From an uncultured Prevotella sp. (GTDB lineage: Bacteria > Bacteroidota > Bacteroidia > Bacteroidales > Bacteroidaceae), in the NCBI GenBank assembly GCA_900315545.1, contig OMZM01000005.1, forward strand, positions 1 to 64,000: DNA of 64,000 bases. The letters run 5' to 3'. A program made the position numbers and the translations under genes. Below are positions 18,962-29,458 of this stretch, piece by piece; position 1 is the first letter of the stretch; each line of letters opens with the position of its first letter. Below the pieces are notes generated by a model. The model saw only the letters and a list, made by a program, of their open reading frames with translations, was not told the origin of the DNA and ran no database searches.

Positions 18962-19133
18962 ATATTTTTCTACTTTTTTACTCCGACGGCGGTTTGCGTG
19001 GCGCATTACCGGCACTTGGGCGAAGGTGCCTGACAAAGCGATGCCTATTAATATATAATATGTGTAATGTCGAATACGGATGCGGGCGACGGGGCATGGC
19101 GAGACGAACGCTTGCCGTGCAGCAGAAAAGATA
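18962..19133. other. Non-coding stretch between the rplC promoter and repeat copy 2
   Basis: I see no gene, clear hairpin or promoter here. It is flanked by the rplC promoter on one side and the second 450-bp repeat on the other. Confidence 0.5.
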
Positions 19134-19580
19134 TAATCAATTATCAGTCGTTTACTGTCGCGAGAATGCCCGCGAAAGTCGTTTCAGAAATCAAAGGGGC
19201 AAAATATGCCTAAAATTCGCATACATACATAATCTACTGGCTGTCAATTTGTTAGCCGCGAATATAGTGATTTTGCGCTTGAAATGCATGTGTTAAAATT
19301 GTCAAAGAGCATGTTTGAGATTGTCAAACAGTGTGTTTGAGGCGGTCAGACTTAGTGTTTGAGGGTGTCGGGCACTATGCCTGACATGCCCGAAAGGACG
19401 AAACAGAGGGCTCAAAGATACTCTTTGACAATTTTAACACTCGCTGCCGACCCAAAAATTTACACATTTTCACACTTTCATCAACTGTTCCGCATCTATT
19501 TTGCAACTTTTTCCCTGTCAAAAATTTTCATCATTTTTCGGCTCGAAAGAAAATTCCGACGAGTTTGGCACGGTTTTTGC
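19134..19580 (+). repeat. Intergenic repeat family, copy 2
   Basis: The same start (TAATCAATT) and end (GGCACGGTTTTTGC) blocks as the other copies, 447 bp. Arms lie at 19291-19318 and 19412-19439 and pair at 26 of 28. Dyads start at 19302, 19324, 19346, 19368 and 19412, on the same 22-bp grid. It lacks the hexamer tract seen at copies 1, 4 and 5, and its 5' half resembles copy 3 most. It lies about 190 bp upstream of the secreted-protein island. Confidence 0.9.
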
Positions 19581-19733
19581 TGCATGTTTTTGTCATACTA
19601 CTGAAAAATTGAAACTTATGCACTCCGTACATTATTTACCACTTTTGCATATCAAAACAACTATTTTCGAGCAAAATGTATAATAAATGTTAAAATTTGC
19701 GTCCATAATGATAGTTTTATTCATTTTTTACTT

Positions 19734-19741
19734 TATTTTTG
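19734..19741 (+). promoter_or_regulatory. -7 element for the secreted-protein operon
   Basis: TATTTTTG matches TAnnTTTG and lies 30 bp upstream of the ATG at 19771. No good -33 TTG is found at the usual distance. The three genes to 24249 are separated by 14-25 bp and probably share this start. Confidence 0.4.
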
Positions 19742-19770
19742 CAAATAACAATACTAAATACTAAAAACAT

Positions 19771-20247
19771 ATGAAGAAACTTTACCTGATTCTGTTATTT
19801 GTACATATTATTTCATCAGGTATTTCTGCTCATGGCAGCAAGAAAGCAGAGCTGACCTTTCCGCGCCGCGTGGTAATGGAGGAGTTCACCGGCACATGGT
19901 GCGGCAACTGTCCTCGCGGCATGGTAGGCATCAGCGGCAGCATCAAGGCACCCATCGTCTGCGGCGAGAAGCAAGGCTATACCGACATAATAACAACCCT
20001 CAACAACAAGGTCATACAGGACAAGAGGCGCCTCTATGCCGTCGTTCTGCTCATCGACAGGACTACGGGCAGGATAGTGAATGCCGACCGTGCGGAGATA
20101 CAGCCTTACGGCACGTCAGCAATAGAGACGACTGTCGCCACGCAGCCTGCCGACGGCAAGACCTACAACCTGCAAGGACAGCAGGTAACACGCCCCGACA
20201 GCAAGGGAATATACATCAGAAACGGAAAGAAACACTTAACTAAATAA
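19771..20247 (+). CDS. Secreted thioredoxin-like protein, internally shortened
   Basis: The 158-residue product has a signal peptide (1-20), then EEFTGTWCGNCPRGM with a CxxC at 44-47 as in thioredoxin-fold proteins, and a short tail ending GIYIRNGKKHLTK. It resembles the 613-residue protein at 24342-26183, but the long N-terminal region and most of the thioredoxin fold are missing. The text jumps from just after the CxxC motif to the segment DRTTGRIVNADRAEI that lies near the C-terminus of the long protein. It is therefore probably a deletion remnant. Whether it still folds is doubtful. Confidence 0.75.
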   Translation: MKKLYLILLFVHIISSGISAHGSKKAELTFPRRVVMEEFTGTWCGNCPRGMVGISGSIKAPIVCGEKQGYTDIITTLNNKVIQDKRRLYAVVLLIDRTTGRIVNADRAEIQPYGTSAIETTVATQPADGKTYNLQGQQVTRPDSKGIYIRNGKKHLTK

Positions 20248-20261
20248 AACCAATAGTATTT

Positions 20262-21704
20262 ATGAGATTTTTTACATCTAAAGCATTATTCACTCTGGCA
20301 ATAGCCCTGATGCTCACATCGGCACAGGATGTTTCGGCACAGGAGAATACGATTCTGGGATATACAAATATCTACACGAAGCTGATTGCCACACCAGATG
20401 GTGCGGGACAGGTATGTGCAAACACAAGTACAACAGGCATGAAAATATTTAAGGATGAGTTTGACCTGAAGCAGACTATGCCTGTAAACCACATGTTCGT
20501 GGAAATAAACGGTAAGTCAGCCTTTGCCGACTACCTTACCTACTACCTCCATGCCAAACCGACAGAAGGCTTCACCTTTGCAGGCTGGTATAAGGACGAC
20601 GGCGACGGACAGCTCGACACCAACAAGGACGAACTGCTGAGTACCGAAGCCGACTATCCATACTTCGTAGAACTCGATGCAAAAGAAATCACACTCTACA
20701 ACACGTCATCGGAAGCATCAAAAGGCGAGTTCCCGGAAACTCCGACTGTCATCTTCGGACACTTCACGCAGGGCGCCGTTGTCAGCCTCAGCTACTATCA
20801 GGATGCCGACAATGCCAACTGCGGTTCTGTGTTCATCGACAAGCTTGCCAATGCGCCGGGCGACCAGGTTACGGTACGCGCCATCCCAAACGACGGCTTC
20901 AAGTTTGAATACTGGGAAGACAGTCGAATGATGGGCAACGTCATCAGTACAGAAAACCCATACACCTTTACCGTTCAAGGCGGCGAACGCCTCTACGCAT
21001 ACTTCACTGCCATCAACGCGCCGGTAGCAGAACTGCCTGAGGAAGGCGGCTTCAAGGTAATGTACCTGAATGACCCTTGGGTCATGACCGAAGAGTCTAT
21101 GAAGAACGGAGCACACGTCATCGTACTGGAAAAGGAAGATTTCACGAGAGATGCCGAGGGCAGGACATACCTCAACATGGACAATGAAGAAGTATGGGTT
21201 GACGTCGGTCAGCACAACAAGCTGCCAACAATCATCAGCGGGAAAGGCACTGTTCGCTTCGCCTACAAGTTGAACTACGGCATCGCACGCAAGTATTCAA
21301 ACCAGACTCTCGTAAGATGGAGCGGCAGCAATGGAGTAACTCTCGAGGGAGAAAACTTCTACGTTTACGTCTTCGACGAAACATTGGGAGCATTCCTGCA
21401 ATACGCAAACACAGACATGGTACTCAATCCAAGTGCTTCAAACATGGTAAAAGTGGAAGGAGAACGCGCATATTTCTGGATGTTTGCCTACGATATAGCA
21501 GACAGTCAGGGCAACATTCCGACAGTCATAGCACTCTCACCTGAAACATTCGACAAAGCCATTGCAACGGCAATCGAAAGTCCGCAGATAGAGACTCTCG
21601 AAGTGAAAGGACAGAAGATATACACCCTCAGCGGCGTAGAGGTCAAGTCTACCAACCAGAAGGGCATATACATCATCAACGGAAAGAAAGTTTTGGTAAA
21701 ATAA
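20262..21704 (+). CDS. Secreted surface protein with InlB-type repeat-like segments
   Basis: A 480-residue protein with a signal peptide (1-26, ending VSAQ). Two segments resemble bacterial surface repeats of the InlB B-repeat type: EGFTFAGWYKDDGDG (about 105-120) and GDQVTVRAIPNDGFKFEYWED (about 205-225). The rest is unrecognised. The C-terminus ends GIYIINGKKVLVK, shared with other secreted proteins here and probably an export or anchoring tail. It lies 14 bp after the shortened thioredoxin-like gene and 25 bp before the next, so it is likely in one operon. Substrate unknown. Confidence 0.75.
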   Translation: MRFFTSKALFTLAIALMLTSAQDVSAQENTILGYTNIYTKLIATPDGAGQVCANTSTTGMKIFKDEFDLKQTMPVNHMFVEINGKSAFADYLTYYLHAKPTEGFTFAGWYKDDGDGQLDTNKDELLSTEADYPYFVELDAKEITLYNTSSEASKGEFPETPTVIFGHFTQGAVVSLSYYQDADNANCGSVFIDKLANAPGDQVTVRAIPNDGFKFEYWEDSRMMGNVISTENPYTFTVQGGERLYAYFTAINAPVAELPEEGGFKVMYLNDPWVMTEESMKNGAHVIVLEKEDFTRDAEGRTYLNMDNEEVWVDVGQHNKLPTIISGKGTVRFAYKLNYGIARKYSNQTLVRWSGSNGVTLEGENFYVYVFDETLGAFLQYANTDMVLNPSASNMVKVEGERAYFWMFAYDIADSQGNIPTVIALSPETFDKAIATAIESPQIETLEVKGQKIYTLSGVEVKSTNQKGIYIINGKKVLVK

Positions 21705-21729
21705 ATATTAACACTAACAATTAAAGCTT

Positions 21730-24249
21730 ATGAAGAAATTTAATCTATCATTATGGCATCTTGCGGCAGTACTGCTGATGCCATTGGTTGGCATCAGCCA
21801 GGCTAATGCCGACGAGTTGACCGTCTTCGACGGCGAAAACGTCAACACTCAAATACCTTTTTATGCTGAATGGGGCGACACTCCACAGAAGAACGAATTC
21901 GTCATGCCAGCATCTGAACTCGCAGCAATGAAGGACGGAAAGATTACAAACATGCAGTTCTATTGTACTTCGGAAAAAAGTACTCCAAGCTTTGAGCTCA
22001 AGATTTTCATGAAGGAAGTTGAGCAGACTTCACTTACAGACTTCATCGGCGATGAAGATGCAACTACCGTATACGAAGGCACACTTACCATTGCTGACAG
22101 CAAATGGAGCATTGAACTGAGCACTCCATACGAATACAAAGGCGGAAATCTGCTCATCGGCGTATACACTACAAAAGTAGGCAACTATACTTATTTAGGA
22201 TTCTATGGATTGAAGCAAGATCGCTTTACTGCACTCTATGGATCATCAATGTCAGGGACAGACTATACAAGCGTCACCGGCGTAACAAATTCATTCCAGT
22301 TCCTGCCTAAGACAACATTCACATACGAGGCTGGAACAGGTGGCGGCGGGGAAGTAATTCCTGTAGAAGATAAAGACCTGACCATTTGCGATGGTACAGA
22401 TACTGACGGTGGACGTACACCATACGACACAAACTGGGGCGACCAATACCAGAAGCACGAATTTATCATACCTGCAGATAAACTTGCAGACATGAAAGAT
22501 CTTGATATTAAGAACATGACGTTCTACGCTGCTGAAGAGAATAAAAATACTGGAGCTGAAGTGATGGTATTCCTCAAGGAAGTTGACCAGACAACACTCA
22601 CAAACTTTATTGGTAATGAAGGTGCTACAACTGTTTATACAGGAGAAGTGTCTGTTGCAGACAGCAAATGGAACATTCCATTCAGCACAAACTACACTTA
22701 CAATGGAGGCAACCTGCTTGTTGGAGTATACACTACAAAAGTTGGCGCCTACGCTTACTGTGATTTCTACGGAGAAAATCAAGGAGACAACGTAACTGCA
22801 ATATATGGCAAAAATGAAACTGACTTAAATTCCGTTGCAGTTCAGTACACCAATAAATTCATTCCTAAGACTACATTCACATACGGCGCTGCTGGCAGCG
22901 GCGGTGGCGGTGGGGAAGTAATTCCTGAAGGCACTCTGCTCGACAACGTTCTTGCACTGAAGAACTTTCAGTTTGCTGACCCAATGGCTGACAGCGAAGA
23001 CGTAGTGCTGACTCTCGACAACGCAAAGGTTACATACGTTAATACCGAAAACGATTTCGTAGTCATCGAAGATGAATCAGCTGGATACGCTCTTGAAAAC
23101 TCTAAACTCAGTTCTCTTGTAAGCGCCGGACAGACACTTAACGGAAATCTGGCTATGACAATTCTATACGGATGGGCGGGAAATGAATATTCTCTGAAGA
23201 ATGGCATAGAAGGCGTTACAGCTACTGACGGTGAGGTTACTCCTTTTGTTGTTACTGAGGAAAATGCAATAACTTTCGCCAATGACTTCGACTGGCGTCT
23301 TGCACAGGTTGCCAACGTGAAGATTAACATTACAACAGGGGAACACGGCGATCAAATGTCAGCTTCCATAGCACAGTTGGGCGACATGAAACTGCCTATC
23401 AACGACAGATTCAATACTATCACGACAACTGTTGAAGACGGCATGGTTGGAACACTAACTGGTTTTATCTTCTCTGCATATGGAATGACATTCTGCACTC
23501 CTGTCAGCTTCGTAGAGAATGTAAAAGCCGTAGAACTTGAAAACCTGAAGGCATTAGAGGAATTTACACTCGAAGAAGGAGTTGACGAAGTTAAGGCGGT
23601 TCTGACACTGAAGGATGCAAAGGTTACATACGTTGCCGACAACTACGATGCAGTGGTCATCGAAGACGAATCAACAGGCTACAACTTTGAATATGCAGGA
23701 TTCAACGAGCTGCTGACAGCAGGTCAGGTTCTCAACGGAACACTTGACATCACAATTGCTCCATTCTGGTTCGGAACAATCAACGTAACAGTCAACAACG
23801 GTCTTGACAATGTAGAGTCAACAACAGCAGAAGTTACACCAATAGTTGTTACTGAAGAAAATATCAGTACCTACATGAACGACTACCAATGGCGCTATGC
23901 TGAAATCGCAAATGTTGTTATCAATGTTAAACAAGATGGATACGGCAAGTACTTCACACTATCAAACGAACTGCTTGGCGAAGAAGAAATATGGATTAAC
24001 AATACCTTCAAACAATTTGATGAAACTGTAGAAGATGGAACAACCGGAACTCTCAGAGGATTCCTGTTCAATTCATACAGTCAATTATGGTTTACTCCTC
24101 TGAGCTTCGATGCTGATGTTACTTCTATAAACAATGTTGAGAACAACATGAAGAACAACGGTGTTATTTACAACATGAATGGACAGCGTCTGTCTGCTCC
24201 TGTAAGAGGCATCAACATCATCAACGGAAAGAAAGTTGTTATTAAGTAA
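21730..24249 (+). CDS. Large secreted protein with two pairs of internal repeats
   Basis: An 839-residue protein with a signal peptide (1-27). Two copies of a ~170-residue module follow (about 31-200 and 215-390), each with a WGD-containing start, an MKD...ITNM or IKNM segment and GGNLLIGVYTTKVG or GGNLLVGVYTTKVG. Glycine-rich linkers end each of them. Then come two copies of a second ~190-residue module (about 400-600 and 605-790) with AKVTYV...VVIEDES and TVEDG...GTLTGF or GTLRGF. The C-terminus is RGINIINGKKVVIK. The second module resembles OB-fold-like surface domains, though I cannot assign a family firmly. Probably cell-surface exposed; function unknown. Confidence 0.75.
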   Translation: MKKFNLSLWHLAAVLLMPLVGISQANADELTVFDGENVNTQIPFYAEWGDTPQKNEFVMPASELAAMKDGKITNMQFYCTSEKSTPSFELKIFMKEVEQTSLTDFIGDEDATTVYEGTLTIADSKWSIELSTPYEYKGGNLLIGVYTTKVGNYTYLGFYGLKQDRFTALYGSSMSGTDYTSVTGVTNSFQFLPKTTFTYEAGTGGGGEVIPVEDKDLTICDGTDTDGGRTPYDTNWGDQYQKHEFIIPADKLADMKDLDIKNMTFYAAEENKNTGAEVMVFLKEVDQTTLTNFIGNEGATTVYTGEVSVADSKWNIPFSTNYTYNGGNLLVGVYTTKVGAYAYCDFYGENQGDNVTAIYGKNETDLNSVAVQYTNKFIPKTTFTYGAAGSGGGGGEVIPEGTLLDNVLALKNFQFADPMADSEDVVLTLDNAKVTYVNTENDFVVIEDESAGYALENSKLSSLVSAGQTLNGNLAMTILYGWAGNEYSLKNGIEGVTATDGEVTPFVVTEENAITFANDFDWRLAQVANVKINITTGEHGDQMSASIAQLGDMKLPINDRFNTITTTVEDGMVGTLTGFIFSAYGMTFCTPVSFVENVKAVELENLKALEEFTLEEGVDEVKAVLTLKDAKVTYVADNYDAVVIEDESTGYNFEYAGFNELLTAGQVLNGTLDITIAPFWFGTINVTVNNGLDNVESTTAEVTPIVVTEENISTYMNDYQWRYAEIANVVINVKQDGYGKYFTLSNELLGEEEIWINNTFKQFDETVEDGTTGTLRGFLFNSYSQLWFTPLSFDADVTSINNVENNMKNNGVIYNMNGQRLSAPVRGINIINGKKVVIK

Positions 24250-24282
24250 GTATAAGCTGATTAGCAACGTTAATACAAGAGT

Positions 24283-24311
24283 GGTGGGACAATGATGTCC
24301 CACCCTTTTTT
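24283..24311 (+). terminator. Terminator after the first three island genes
   Basis: Perfect arms GGTGGGAC and GTCCCACC enclose a 6-nt loop and are followed by CTTTTTT. It separates the 21730 gene from the thioredoxin-like gene at 24342. Confidence 0.85.
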
Positions 24312-24341
24312 AAACTTAGAAACCTATATTATAAGACAGAC

Positions 24342-26183
24342 ATGGATAAACATATACAATACTACAAAAAGGCATTGATGCTTGTTGTCCTGTTGACGAT
24401 TACAATTTCTTCTGCTAACGCACAAGCATGGTGGGGACTGTGGAAGTCAAGTGATGAACTTGCACCACGCAGAGTACTGTATGCCGGAGAGCAAGACCAG
24501 TATGTCAGGCTGACCCCACAGAACAGCAGTATTCTGGCTGACGGCAAAATACACGGTATACGCTTCTGGATACATGACAAGACTGCCATAACTTCGGCAA
24601 AGATATGGCTGTCTACAAGCTACTCTAAAGGCACGACACCAAACATTATGTCTCAGGAGATAGACCTGAACCAACTGAAAGACCTCATTCACGACGGAGA
24701 ACCAAACGTAATAGCCTTTGATGAAGTCTACAATGCATTTCACAGTGGCAACCCATACGCAAATATATTTGTGGGTTTGACACTTCAACTGGCAAATACA
24801 CCCGACTACTATCAGCTGGCAGGCAAAGGGAAGGGAGAAATACACAGCAATTATCTCAACGAAACCGACATTTCCAGCAATGGAGCACTGCCTATTCAGG
24901 TGCTGGCGAGCAGCCAACAGATAAAAGACAGAAACATAGAAGCTAAGGAAATCAGAAATCTTATTACTGCAAAGAACTCTGGTGCAGAAACAAAGGCTGT
25001 ATTGACTAACTACAGTGCAGAAACTCTGAACAGCATAGACTACGACTTTATGATTGACGGAGTGCTGCAATATTCGAAACACTATGACCTACCGAATATC
25101 ATAGACGAAATAGGTTTGGAGTTTGAGTTGCCACTGTCATTCACGACTCCATCTAAAACAGAGAAAGTCGATATGGCTGTCTATATTACAGAAATAAACG
25201 GCAATACACCATCTATTGACTTGCAGGAAGCTGTGGGGCAGCTAATCGTGCTGAACCAGCAAACAACTAAACGCACTATCATGGAGGAGTTCACGGGTAC
25301 ATGGTGCCTGAATTGTATTCGCGGCATAGAAGGAATAAAAATACTGTCTGACAAATTTGGAGACCGTTTCATTCCGATTGCCGTTCACGGAGACGAACGC
25401 GACCCGATGATGATAACACAGTACTATAAAAGTACATTCTTCCGAGACAAGATGAAAATACTTGGCGGCTATCCATCGTGTACAGTTGACAGACTCTATG
25501 ACTGCGACCCATACTGCGGATACAATACTACTGGTACGTTCCTGACCGACATTATCGTAGCAGAGGCACTGCAACAGGTCTCAGTAGCTGACATCAACGT
25601 AGAGGCACACTGGGCAGACGAGAGTCAGAAGGAAATAGAATACAACGTGTTTACACGCTTTGGCTACACTGGTAACAACGATAACTACAGACTTGTACTG
25701 GTACTGACAGCCGACGGCTTGAAAGGCGAAGGCAACTACTGGCGACAGAGCAACGGCTACAACGAATATACCGGTACGGAAGAAGTCCTGATGCAATATG
25801 TTGGCAAGGGCAAGTATCTCGTAGACATGGAATATAACCATGTAGCGATAGAAGGCATTGGCATTGACGGAGGCATAGAAGGAAGCATTGAAATGCCTTT
25901 CACCAGCGAGCAGACACAGCACTTTAACTACAAAATGAATGTTGCAGACAACAAACTGGTGCAAGACCCACAGCAGCTGCATGCAGTGGCTATGCTCATG
26001 GACTGCAGCAACGGAACAATAGTAAATGCTGCAATGGCAAAGGTTGCAGATGCAACAGGTATTGCAACACCAAGCACAACAAAGCAGGAAAGCCAGACGA
26101 TTTACGACTTGCAGGGAAGACGCATCACTACACCTGCACGGCATGGCATATATATCGTAAACGGTAAGAAAATAGCAATGTAG
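24342..26183 (+). CDS. Secreted thioredoxin-fold protein with beta-rich N-terminal domain
   Basis: A 613-residue protein with a signal peptide (1-27). The N-terminal half (about 30-300) is beta-rich and contains ITSAKIWLSTSY and NPYANIFVGLTL, like surface adhesin-type domains. From about 312 a thioredoxin-like fold starts with MEEFTGTWCLNC (Cys 322 and 325) and continues through DKFGDRFIPIAVHGDERDPM. The tail ends GIYIVNGKKIAM. Such proteins in Bacteroidales are annotated as Omp28-like or thioredoxin-family lipoprotein relatives; the exact role is unknown. It lies behind a terminator, so it needs its own promoter, which I cannot place. Confidence 0.75.
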   Translation: MDKHIQYYKKALMLVVLLTITISSANAQAWWGLWKSSDELAPRRVLYAGEQDQYVRLTPQNSSILADGKIHGIRFWIHDKTAITSAKIWLSTSYSKGTTPNIMSQEIDLNQLKDLIHDGEPNVIAFDEVYNAFHSGNPYANIFVGLTLQLANTPDYYQLAGKGKGEIHSNYLNETDISSNGALPIQVLASSQQIKDRNIEAKEIRNLITAKNSGAETKAVLTNYSAETLNSIDYDFMIDGVLQYSKHYDLPNIIDEIGLEFELPLSFTTPSKTEKVDMAVYITEINGNTPSIDLQEAVGQLIVLNQQTTKRTIMEEFTGTWCLNCIRGIEGIKILSDKFGDRFIPIAVHGDERDPMMITQYYKSTFFRDKMKILGGYPSCTVDRLYDCDPYCGYNTTGTFLTDIIVAEALQQVSVADINVEAHWADESQKEIEYNVFTRFGYTGNNDNYRLVLVLTADGLKGEGNYWRQSNGYNEYTGTEEVLMQYVGKGKYLVDMEYNHVAIEGIGIDGGIEGSIEMPFTSEQTQHFNYKMNVADNKLVQDPQQLHAVAMLMDCSNGTIVNAAMAKVADATGIATPSTTKQESQTIYDLQGRRITTPARHGIYIVNGKKIAM

Positions 26184-26214
26184 ACGTAGATATATACATT
26201 TGCTTATAACGACA

Positions 26215-26250
26215 GCGGTGTGCATTTTTATTTGGCACACCGCTTTTATA
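26215..26250 (+). terminator. Terminator after the island
   Basis: Arms GCGGTGTGC and GCACACCGC are followed by TTTTATATTT. It closes the plus-strand secreted-protein island. Confidence 0.85.
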
Positions 26251-26343
26251 TTTATGCAATAAAGAGATTTCCGGGTTACACGACAAATCTATTACGAATT
26301 GACAGAAATATCATAAGGAAATGTTATCTTTTATATAATAAAA

Positions 26344-26379
26344 TTCAAGGTAAACCCAGAGTTCTGAATTTACCTTGAA
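26344..26379 (-). terminator. Terminator after rpsJ, possibly bidirectional
   Basis: A perfect 11-bp inverted repeat, TTCAAGGTAAA and TTTACCTTGAA, with a 14-nt loop. On the minus strand it is followed by TTTTATTATAT. It ends the rpsL-rpsG-fusA-rpsJ transcript, which in most bacteria would continue into rplC. Confidence 0.8.
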
Positions 26380-26419
26380 CTATTATTTTCGTATTTCCTT
26401 CTTGTTTCTACGAAGTTAA

Positions 26420-26725
26420 CTATACTTTTATTTCAACCTCTACTCCACTTGGAAGTTCAAGTTTCATGAGAGCATCAACTGTCTTAGCTGTAGAACTGTA
26501 AATGTCGATAAGACGCTTGAAGTCTGACAACTGGAACTGCTCACGTGCCTTCTTGTTAACGAAGGTACTACGGTTTACTGTAAAAATACGCTTGTGTGTC
26601 GGCAGTGGAATTGGACCACTAACAATGGCACCTGTTGCTTTTACTGCCTTAACAATCTTTTCTGCTGACTTGTCTACCAATTTGTGGTCGTAAGACTTCA
26701 GCTTGATTCTGATTTTCTGACTCAT
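26420..26725 (-). CDS. rpsJ: 30S ribosomal protein S10
   Basis: S10 is a 30S head protein and, as NusE, a transcription antitermination factor. Its 101 residues contain [20 protein letters not shown] and [20 protein letters not shown]. It lies after fusA but is not followed by rplC. Instead a strong terminator and an opposed island of secreted-protein genes come next. Confidence 0.99.
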   Translation of the reverse strand: MSQKIRIKLKSYDHKLVDKSAEKIVKAVKATGAIVSGPIPLPTHKRIFTVNRSTFVNKKAREQFQLSDFKRLIDIYSSTAKTVDALMKLELPSGVEVEIKV

Positions 26726-26810
26726 CGTTGTTTATGTTATTTGTTTATTATTGTTTATTATAGAGATGCAGTTAAAGAGTCATTTGCTCAACTGCATCTC
26801 CTATTATTGT

Positions 26811-28925
26811 TTATACAAGGTCTGCACGTCCCTTAACCTCCTCGAGCACTGTCTTGGCAATAGAGCTTGACAGAGGTGCATGGTGGTCATACTCCATAGA
26901 GCTTGTTGCACGTCCTGATGTGATTGTACGCAAAGCTGTAACATATCCGAACATCTCAGACAGTGGAACCATAGCCTTAACGATACGTGCACCGCTGCGT
27001 GCCTCGTCCATGCCTTCAACCTGACCACGACGCTTGTTAAGGTCGCCGATTACGTCACCCATGTTCTCTTCTGGTGTAACGACTTCAACCTTCATAATTG
27101 GCTCCATGAGTACAGGACCAGCCTTTACGCATGCATTCTTGTATGCGTTGTGTGCTGCCAACTCGAATGACAACTGGTCTGAGTCTACTGGGTGGAAAGA
27201 ACCATCGACAAGTGTAACCTTCATACCTGTCATTGGATAGCCACCAAGTATACCGTTCTTCATTGAGTCTAAGAAACCTTTCTGTACTGCCGGGATAAAT
27301 TCCTTAGGCACGTTACCACCCTTAACTTCATTAACGAACTGCAAGTCGCTTTCTGTGTAGTCTGGGTCTTTTGGTCCGATGTTGACAATGATGTCAGCGA
27401 ACTTACCGCGTCCACCTGACTGTTTCTTGTACACTTCGCGGAGATTAACTTCCTTAGTGATTGCTTCCTTGTAGTTAACCTGTGGCTTACCCTGATTACA
27501 TTCAACCTTGAACTCGCGCTTCAGACGGTCGATGATGATATCGAGGTGAAGCTCACCCATACCTGAGATGATAGTCTGTCCACTTTGTTCGTCCGTACGA
27601 ACGGTGAAAGTTGGGTCTTCCTCTGCGAGTTTTGCAAGACCGTTGTCAAGTTTTGCTATATCAGCCTGGCTCTTTGGCTCAACGGCAATAGAAATAACGG
27701 TATCAGGGAATGTCATAGACTCAAGTACGATTGGTTTCTCCTCATCGCAGAGAGTATCGCCTGTACGAATATCCTTGAATCCAACACCTGCTCCGATATC
27801 ACCTGCATCGATAGACTCCATTGGTATTTCCTTGTTAGAGTTCATCTGGAAGAGGCGGCTGATGCGTTCCTTCTTACCCGAGCGTGGGTTGTAGACATAG
27901 CTTCCGGCTGTTACCTTACCAGAATATACGCGGAAGAATACGAGACGTCCCATGTATGGGTCTGTGGCAATCTTGAATGCCAGAGCTGATGTAGGAGCGT
28001 CTTCTGAAGGTTCGCGACTTTCTTCCTCGTCTGTATTTGGATTAATACCCTTGATAGCTTCTGTATCCAGTGGTGAAGGCAGGAATGCACATGTATAGTC
28101 GAGAAGCGGCTGTACGCCCTTGTTCTTGTAGGAAGAACCACAGAGCATAGGGGTGATATCCATAGATATTGTACCCTTACGGATTGCTGCTATGATTTCT
28201 GCTTCGCTTATTTCCTGTCCTTCGAGATATTTCTCCATAAGTGCATCGTCGTAGCTTGCTGCAGTGTCGAGCATCTTCTCGCGCCATTCGTTAGCCTCAT
28301 CGACAAGGTCTGCCGGTATTTCCTCTACGTCATATTCAGCACCCATTGTCTCATCGTGCCACAGGATGGCTTTCATTTTGATAAGGTCAACTACACCCTT
28401 GAAGTTTTCTTCTGCACCGATAGGTATCTGTATAGGGCATGGATTTGCTCCAAGAATATCCTTCATCTGCTGTACTGTCTCGAAGAAGTCAGCGCCTGAG
28501 CGGTCCATCTTGTTAACATATCCTATACGTGGAACGTTGTACTTGTCTGCCTGACGCCATACTGTTTCCGACTGAGGCTGTACACCGTCAGCAGCAGAGT
28601 ATGTAGCGATTGCGCCGTCAAGTACACGCAGTGAACGTTCAACCTCTGCTGTGAAGTCGACGTGTCCCGGAGTGTCTATAAGATTTATTTTATATGATTT
28701 CTTTTCCCATGTCCAGTTGCACGTTGTAGCAGCCGATGTGATAGTGATACCACGCTCCTGCTCCTGTGCCATCCAGTCCATAGTAGCTGCACCATCGTGT
28801 ACCTCGCCAATCTTGTGAGTCTTTCCTGTGTAGAAAAGTATTCGTTCTGATGTTGTTGTCTTACCAGCATCAATGTGCGCCATGATACCGATGTTACGCG
28901 TCAAGTGTAAATCTTGCTTTGCCAT
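26811..28925 (-). CDS. fusA: Translation elongation factor G
   Basis: EF-G drives ribosomal translocation by GTP hydrolysis. The 704-residue protein has G1 AHIDAGKT (17-24), the DTPGHVDF G3 motif, [10 protein letters not shown] (G4) and all downstream domains, ending in the domain V region with [17 protein letters not shown]. It is full length and located between rpsG and rpsJ in the str cluster, so it is the housekeeping copy. Confidence 0.99.
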   Translation of the reverse strand: MAKQDLHLTRNIGIMAHIDAGKTTTSERILFYTGKTHKIGEVHDGAATMDWMAQEQERGITITSAATTCNWTWEKKSYKINLIDTPGHVDFTAEVERSLRVLDGAIATYSAADGVQPQSETVWRQADKYNVPRIGYVNKMDRSGADFFETVQQMKDILGANPCPIQIPIGAEENFKGVVDLIKMKAILWHDETMGAEYDVEEIPADLVDEANEWREKMLDTAASYDDALMEKYLEGQEISEAEIIAAIRKGTISMDITPMLCGSSYKNKGVQPLLDYTCAFLPSPLDTEAIKGINPNTDEEESREPSEDAPTSALAFKIATDPYMGRLVFFRVYSGKVTAGSYVYNPRSGKKERISRLFQMNSNKEIPMESIDAGDIGAGVGFKDIRTGDTLCDEEKPIVLESMTFPDTVISIAVEPKSQADIAKLDNGLAKLAEEDPTFTVRTDEQSGQTIISGMGELHLDIIIDRLKREFKVECNQGKPQVNYKEAITKEVNLREVYKKQSGGRGKFADIIVNIGPKDPDYTESDLQFVNEVKGGNVPKEFIPAVQKGFLDSMKNGILGGYPMTGMKVTLVDGSFHPVDSDQLSFELAAHNAYKNACVKAGPVLMEPIMKVEVVTPEENMGDVIGDLNKRRGQVEGMDEARSGARIVKAMVPLSEMFGYVTALRTITSGRATSSMEYDHHAPLSSSIAKTVLEEVKGRADLV

Positions 28926-28981
28926 GTTCTAAGTTACTTCCTTTTTATAAATTACAAAATTCTTTCTAACACGACAAAAAA

Positions 28982-29458
28982 TTAAAATCTGAAGTGAGCG
29001 AATGCACGGTTAGCCTCAGCCATACGGTGCATGTCTTCCTTACGCTTGAATGCGCCACCCTGATTGTTGTAAGCATCCATGATTTCAGCAGACAGCTTTT
29101 CAGCCATGCTCTTACCTCCACGCTTGCGCGCAAAGTTTATCATGTTCTTCATAGATATGCTTTCCTTGCGGTCTGGACGAATTTCCGTTGGCACCTGGAA
29201 TGTGGCACCACCGATACGGCGACTCTTAACCTCCACCTGTGGAGTGATGTTGTCAAGAGCCTGCTTCCAGATTTCAAGAGCTGGCTTTTCCTCTTTTGCC
29301 ATCTTCTCGCCTACGATGTCGAGTGTGGTGTAGAAGATTTCATACGAAAGCGATTTCTTGCCGTCGTACATCAGGTGATTAACAAACTTTGTTACTTTCT
29401 TGTCGTTAAACTTTGGATCTGGTAAGATCACTCGTTTCTTTGGTTTTGCTTTTCTCAT
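28982..29458 (-). CDS. rpsG: 30S ribosomal protein S7
   Basis: S7 nucleates 30S head assembly. Its 158 residues start [19 protein letters not shown] and contain the family signature [21 protein letters not shown] in full, ending [11 protein letters not shown] 179-bp gap to rpsL upstream carries no gene or obvious promoter. Confidence 0.99.
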   Translation of the reverse strand: MRKAKPKKRVILPDPKFNDKKVTKFVNHLMYDGKKSLSYEIFYTTLDIVGEKMAKEEKPALEIWKQALDNITPQVEVKSRRIGGATFQVPTEIRPDRKESISMKNMINFARKRGGKSMAEKLSAEIMDAYNNQGGAFKRKEDMHRMAEANRAFAHFRF

